From assembly GCF_020921035.1 (NCBI RefSeq), contig NC_063157.1:6072501-6136500 (forward strand): 64,000 bases of DNA, given 5' to 3'. Each line of letters starts with the position of its first letter. Position 1 is the stretch's first letter. The notes under the pieces are model-generated. The model ran no database searches, was not told the DNA's origin, and saw nothing but the letters and a program-made list of their open reading frames with translations. Positions 59,589 through 64,000 of this stretch are shown in pieces. This DNA is from Rhodamnia argentea (lineage: Eukaryota; Streptophyta; Magnoliopsida; Myrtales; Myrtaceae). A program made the translations under genes and the position numbers.

Positions 59589-60761
59589 ATCATTACTAAA
59601 TTTCTTTTGTCAAAGATCTTTACGGAGTGTGGGGGAAAGAAGCCTCTTGACTTGCATTCCAAATGCGTGAGATTTTGCCACACTTTGCTCCGCCAGGGGC
59701 AGATAAGTGTGGATCTGTAATGGGTAGGGCAAATTGCCATTTCTGAGACAATAATGAGAAATCAAGTTGCGAAGTCACAATGATGGGAAAAATACTGGTC
59801 TTTGCTGTTTGAATATAAGTGCTTTAGTCAATGTCATCAACATAATTAGTCTAGAATGAGAGTGATGAATTGGCGATTCTGCTTAGCTCCAGCATGTTTG
59901 CTGCTTCTTGACGAGTTGTCTGAAATATCTAGGACTTCTATCCTACAGCTATCGTATGATATGCTGTGTCTTGGTCTCCTCGTACTGGCAGTGAATTGAT
60001 GGCTACCTCTGTAAGAAACAGTCCTGTTCTGGCCTCTTTTTGACCTTCCACCAGATTAATAAGACAATTGTCTGCAAGTCTTGTGTCAGCAGCCTGGTAT
60101 GCGAATTGGATAACCTGTTAGTTCATGTTGATATGCCGTTCCTTCTCCCTTTCTCTTATTATCAATGTGCAGCTTCTTACCTGGTTGAGCTCTTACCTTC
60201 TCAGGAGTTGAATTCACACAAGAAGGGAAACATGCGAATTCAGTTGGACAAAGAGAGTAGCAATGATTTGTTGAATTACTTGCGGTCTTTAGATTCTGAT
60301 ATGGTAAACTCAAACTTCATTTCTGGTACTAGCTTTGTCTAAATTGTTGTAAAAACACCTCCTGCACAATTTGTGTACTCATGCTCTTGATTTGTTTCAA
60401 CAGGTGAATGAATTATCACATCCCTCATCGACACAAGTGGAAGAAATCATTCAGCAACTAGTTCACAACATATTGAGAAGGTTTTTTCAAGATAAAATGA
60501 CCAGTGAAAGTGCTCTAGAGGGCAAGGATGAATTGTTTGACGTGATAGGCACTTCAAGGGATAATTTAGCGAAACTCCTTTTTTGGTGTGTAATTTCTCT
60601 TTTCTTGATGGATTATTGGTGCTATCAATTTGAGCCAGTTTTTTTACCTCATCAATTGCTTACTCAGGTTTTCCTTCCATGACAGGTGTATGTTGTTGGG
60701 TCATCACTTGAGAGGCTTGGAGAACAGGTTGCAGTTGAGTTGTGTGGTTGGATTGTTGTAG
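57094..60761 (+). CDS. DUF760 protein, chloroplast (UV-B-induced At3g17800-like family)
   Basis: A 347-residue protein of unknown biochemical role; family members are chloroplast-predicted and some are UV-B induced. Exons are 57094-57521, 57859-58117, 60205-60303, 60404-60585 and 60686-60761; all joins keep frame. The first 50 or so residues are rich in Ser, Arg and Pro without acidic residues, as in a transit peptide. The first conserved block is [35 protein letters not shown], then an acidic linker with [18 protein letters not shown]. The second block is [23 protein letters not shown], ending in [18 protein letters not shown]. An upstream in-frame ATG at 56896 was not used because the sequence before 57094 looks like leader. 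Intron 2 (58118-60204) is 2.1 kb and carries a long CT repeat. Confidence 0.85.
59541..59585. repeat. CT microsatellite in DUF760 intron 2
   Basis: About 22 uninterrupted CT units. Confidence 0.95.
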
Positions 60762-61410
60762 AGATTATAGGAGGCATGTACATTCTCTTCTTTTTCCCAG
60801 ACGTTCTATTTACTTAAATTGCCAGTGGAAAAATAATCCCCAATTTTTCATCTCACTCCTACTCGAATCATTTCACTGAAATTATAGGCTCATGAATAGT
60901 GTAGCTTCAACCATTTAAATGCATCTTCCGGTGAAATTGTCTGCGCGATTGGACAGGACTGTGCTGGTGTAGTTTAAGTAAGAATATCATCTCGATGATG
61001 GTCTCGTATCTAAATTCCCTGCCATTGATCTCTCTACCGATATTATGCAATCACTGTTGATAGAGGTAATATACAAGCTGTAAACTTGTTTGGATCAGTA
61101 AGCTCGAGCGATGGCTTTTAAACGTTGCTTAGTGAAAGTGGCCTATGCACCGCAATTCCTTCCTATTACTTGGACATGGTGAGGCAAGGTGATGAAAATT
61201 TTCTTTTGCTATTGAATCGGGCCATTGACGAACGGTGGCAGATGGTTGCGATATTAGGTTGTTCCATATGGGTGCATTCTAGTCCATGTTCATGGCTTCC
61301 ATGCAACAAGCATGAAGTGAAGCCGACTTAAGAGTAGATCCTAAACATCCGTTAATGACCCCCGCTCAAGTGGTCTTTGGTGAACTGGTATCCATCCAAT
61401 TAACTCGTGT

Positions 61411-61456
<46 letters not shown>

Positions 61457-62640
61457 GTTGGGTTAAAGGCAGGTGGATGTGCACAATCAAAATCTAGTTT
61501 CTGTCTGAATCACGCTTGCTCCTCGCAGACACAGAACATAATGGCTGACAAACCACTTGATCTGGAATATGATTGGGTCTTGCATTGCTGTCTTCCTCGT
61601 GCTAATGGAGGCAGCCGACACCGTCACTGGTCCTTGTTTGGTGCTAGACAATGCGACCCACAAATTGTCCCAGCTGAGTTTTTTCTTTTTTTATTCTCCT
61701 TTTTGAAACTGACTTAATTTCATGTCAAGCGTCGCTCTATTTTGTACTCGTACATACCGTTGCCCCTGTAGGCGAACGTTCGAATCGAACAAGTCATTGT
61801 TTCGCTATTCATTCAGATTGTTCCTCAGTTCTTGGGCAGTTCAATAGTCCTGCTTTTCTTCCCTTTTCATGCACGAGCATAATGTTGGATCCCAAGGTCG
61901 AAGAGTCGAAATCTTTTTACCGAATTTAACTCAACTAAATTGAAGAAGCATGCGTAGCTCAAAGACACCTATTGAAAGCCCTTTTGAGTATAGCAGATTT
62001 TGTTTTCATTTTACCTCTTCTTCAAACTGCACTCCAACTTATGCACTCCGAGAGGGATTCATCGGTGCGTGCTCATCACTAGTAATGCGAGATTCCGTGA
62101 TCAGCCATCGTTTATACTTTGATGCAATAACATATACGTCTTTGAGGAGAAATGGACAAATACCTACAGGTTGTAAAGTTGATTCACTTGTTTTACTTCT
62201 TTTGTGGAATTTGCATCTTTATCTTGATGTTAATGAAGATTTCTTTCCGACAAAAAAAAAAAAAATCATTTCCTCAATCTCATGCAACGGAGGCAATGTT
62301 ACATTATCGCAAGAAACTCTGATTAAAATTGGAAAATTTCATGAATGCAAAATCTCATAAATAACCATTTCTACAGGACATGAAAGAACTATTTACACAA
62401 CCCACAAGATGTTGCAACCCCATCCCATCGGCCCCTTTGGTCTTCGTCTAGTTAACATCGGCACGCCTTTTCCGACTCAGGAAAGCCAAAGCTCTCCAGC
62501 TTTAGATTGCCAATGATAATTTATGCTAATCTGAAACAGCACAGTGGTGCTTTTTGTGCGTGTACAGCAAACAGAGAACAGCAATTGGAGTTTTTCGGCA
62601 TTGTGCTGACCTTGTGAAGGATTGCAAATACGCCCTATTG
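60762..62640. other. 3' flank of DUF760 gene and intergenic DNA
   Basis: A CT microsatellite (61416-61452, about 18 units) lies here, and an A-tract at about 62253-62265. Short plus-strand ORFs (61125-61331, 61355-61717, 61950-62360) carry no domain. The two neighbouring genes are convergent (+ and -), so both 3' UTRs probably fall in this stretch. Confidence 0.4.
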
Positions 62641-63949
62641 CTATGATGATGACAAGAACCTGTGGAACTTTTGTATTTTTGCCAGATTGTAAGATGAAGC
62701 TGCGAATCCTGTGTTTGAAGAACCTTTTCTTTTCCGTCTTGGACGAAAGAAGAGATCCTCAGTATCCAGGACGTATGAGATCTGCAAACAATAACCGACA
62801 TTTAGAAGCAATACCCATTGGAAAACAAGAATATGCGCATCTGGTGAAGGACCAGAGGGGTTCATAACTACTTCTCTACTAGTTCAAAAAGAAACACAAA
62901 TGTCAAAGGCCAATCACCATAATTAGAACAAGAAAAATTAAGAAGCTAATAAGCCACACCCACACACATGATGACGTTAATCTACCTTCGATGAGTTGCA
63001 AGCTATCTTGCATTCCAAACCATTGATGATTCTTGCACCTTCCATGACCATACACGAAGCAGAACATTCATCCAGACTCGCATATTTCCGTTTGTTTCTG
63101 TCGATCAAAATAATGAGAGCAAGCATTTAGTGAAAACATCCGTATTTCCCATTCTTATCCAAATAGACCAGCTATATTCACCACCTTCAAATTGTAAATT
63201 GCTCACAAGTTTTGTCGAAGATAAAATAATTCTTTCGGATCCAATTCTATCACAACTTTTAAGGACAGAGTCGACGAAAAAATGACCACAACTAACTTCA
63301 CCGGTGAACCTTCTTCAATATTTTCAAAATAATATGGGATGTGCAAAATGAGATACCACAGATATTATCAAGGAGTGTTTGAAATGGTAGGGGCACAGAA
63401 TTATTCCACAAGGCCACACAAAGGTATAGAGCAATTTAGGAATTCATCAACAGCCTGAAGAGCTCTATGGATATTAGAGCACTGGATATTAGAGCACTGC
63501 ATGGACCATGGAAATTTACTAACTTTGGTTCGAATAAAGGAAGTCTCACTAAAACTATCTTATTTCTACTGGAGATATTCTGGAGTTTGGTAGGACAGCA
63601 TCCGTAGACAGCTACACAAACAGAAAAGAAACAAATGGAGTTTCGGTAGGATAAGGTAAAACCGGCCTATTCACTAGAAATGTCAGATGTCATCAGAACT
63701 TGTTTAGGATAGGCATAGATTAGTCACTACAAATGTTAAAGTAGTGGGAACTTGTAAGCGCCAGTATCAGGCCTTTTATTACTACCTTAGCAAAAATGTG
63801 TCATGCAGCTTCTTTTTGCCAGGAAAAACTGAAAGGAAGTCATTGTACAGATAATCAGCAAAGTTAGGGTCTATTGAAATTGCAAAAACCTCAGGCTTTT
63901 CGCTTATACTGTCCATCAGCTGGATGGACATACGAGATGGAGAGGACGA
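62641..63949 (-). CDS. 3' part of an unrecognised protein gene
   Basis: Three exons on the minus strand join in frame: 63949-63786, 63097-62986 and 62781-62641, each with good acceptor and donor signals. Together they give the last 138 residues, ending at a TAG; the 5' part lies beyond the window. The first of these exons is mixed alpha/beta-like ([20 protein letters not shown]). The second has five cysteines (DECSASC, LECKIAC). The last is basic ([12 protein letters not shown]) and may hold a nuclear-localisation signal. I do not recognise the family. Confidence 0.6.
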
Positions 63950-64000
63950 CTGCAAGGAAATAAGAAAACAGATCATAAATGTTTGGCCAAGGAAAAACAG

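Noticed and set aside
1..64000. CRISPR arrays, operons, rRNA genes or bacterial insertion sequences
   Set aside because: Nothing of the kind is seen; the spliced genes mark nuclear plant DNA.

Overview
The window is nuclear DNA of a flowering plant, most likely a eudicot tree. The evidence is spliced genes with GT..AG introns, a chloroplast-targeted ferredoxin-thioredoxin reductase subunit, a class III peroxidase, an NPF transporter and plant Golgi alpha-mannosidase II. CT-rich leaders and AT-rich intergenic DNA full of small DNA transposons also fit. The repeat vocabulary reminds me of Myrtaceae, but that is an impression and not a demonstration.

Layout. 1-5 kb: intronless class III peroxidase (+), then a TIR element with a GC-rich core. 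6.2-9.8 kb: six-exon FTR catalytic subunit (-). 10-18 kb: gene-poor, with fold-back elements, diverged repeats and one doubtful small gene. 18.1-20.6 kb: six-exon CREG-like FMN-binding-fold protein (-), with a hAT element with intact target-site duplication just upstream. 24.1-25.1 kb: intronless TMEM45/DUF716 membrane protein (+). 26.2-27.4 kb: element remnant with a GC-rich degenerate minisatellite. 28.1-31.1 kb: four-exon NPF5.8/5.9-type transporter (-), with a fold-back element in intron 2. 32-38.7 kb: transposon graveyard. 39.3-44.6 kb: four-exon Golgi alpha-mannosidase II (-). 44.9-47.1 kb: three small transposons, one carrying a captured phospholipase D fragment between perfect 8-bp duplications. 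47.6-49.6 kb: SEC13 (+), with an intron in its 5' leader. 50-57 kb: intergenic, with a tRNA-derived SINE nested in a hAT-like element. 57.1-60.8 kb: five-exon DUF760 chloroplast protein (+). 62.6-64 kb: the 3' end of an unrecognised gene (-).

The genes do not form one pathway. Functional themes are the secretory route (SEC13 in COPII, mannosidase II in N-glycan maturation, secreted peroxidase and CREG) and the chloroplast (FTR, DUF760). From memory of Arabidopsis loci, FTR/CREG and NPF5.8-mannosidase II/SEC13/DUF760 are neighbours there too, so the window may combine two conserved gene blocks.

The most interesting content is the mobile DNA: a gene-capturing (Pack-type) hAT, a second hAT with perfect duplications, a SINE with perfect duplications, and several long fold-back elements. 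Exon joins were derived by hand from splice signals, reading-frame phase and family resemblance; every join given keeps the frame.
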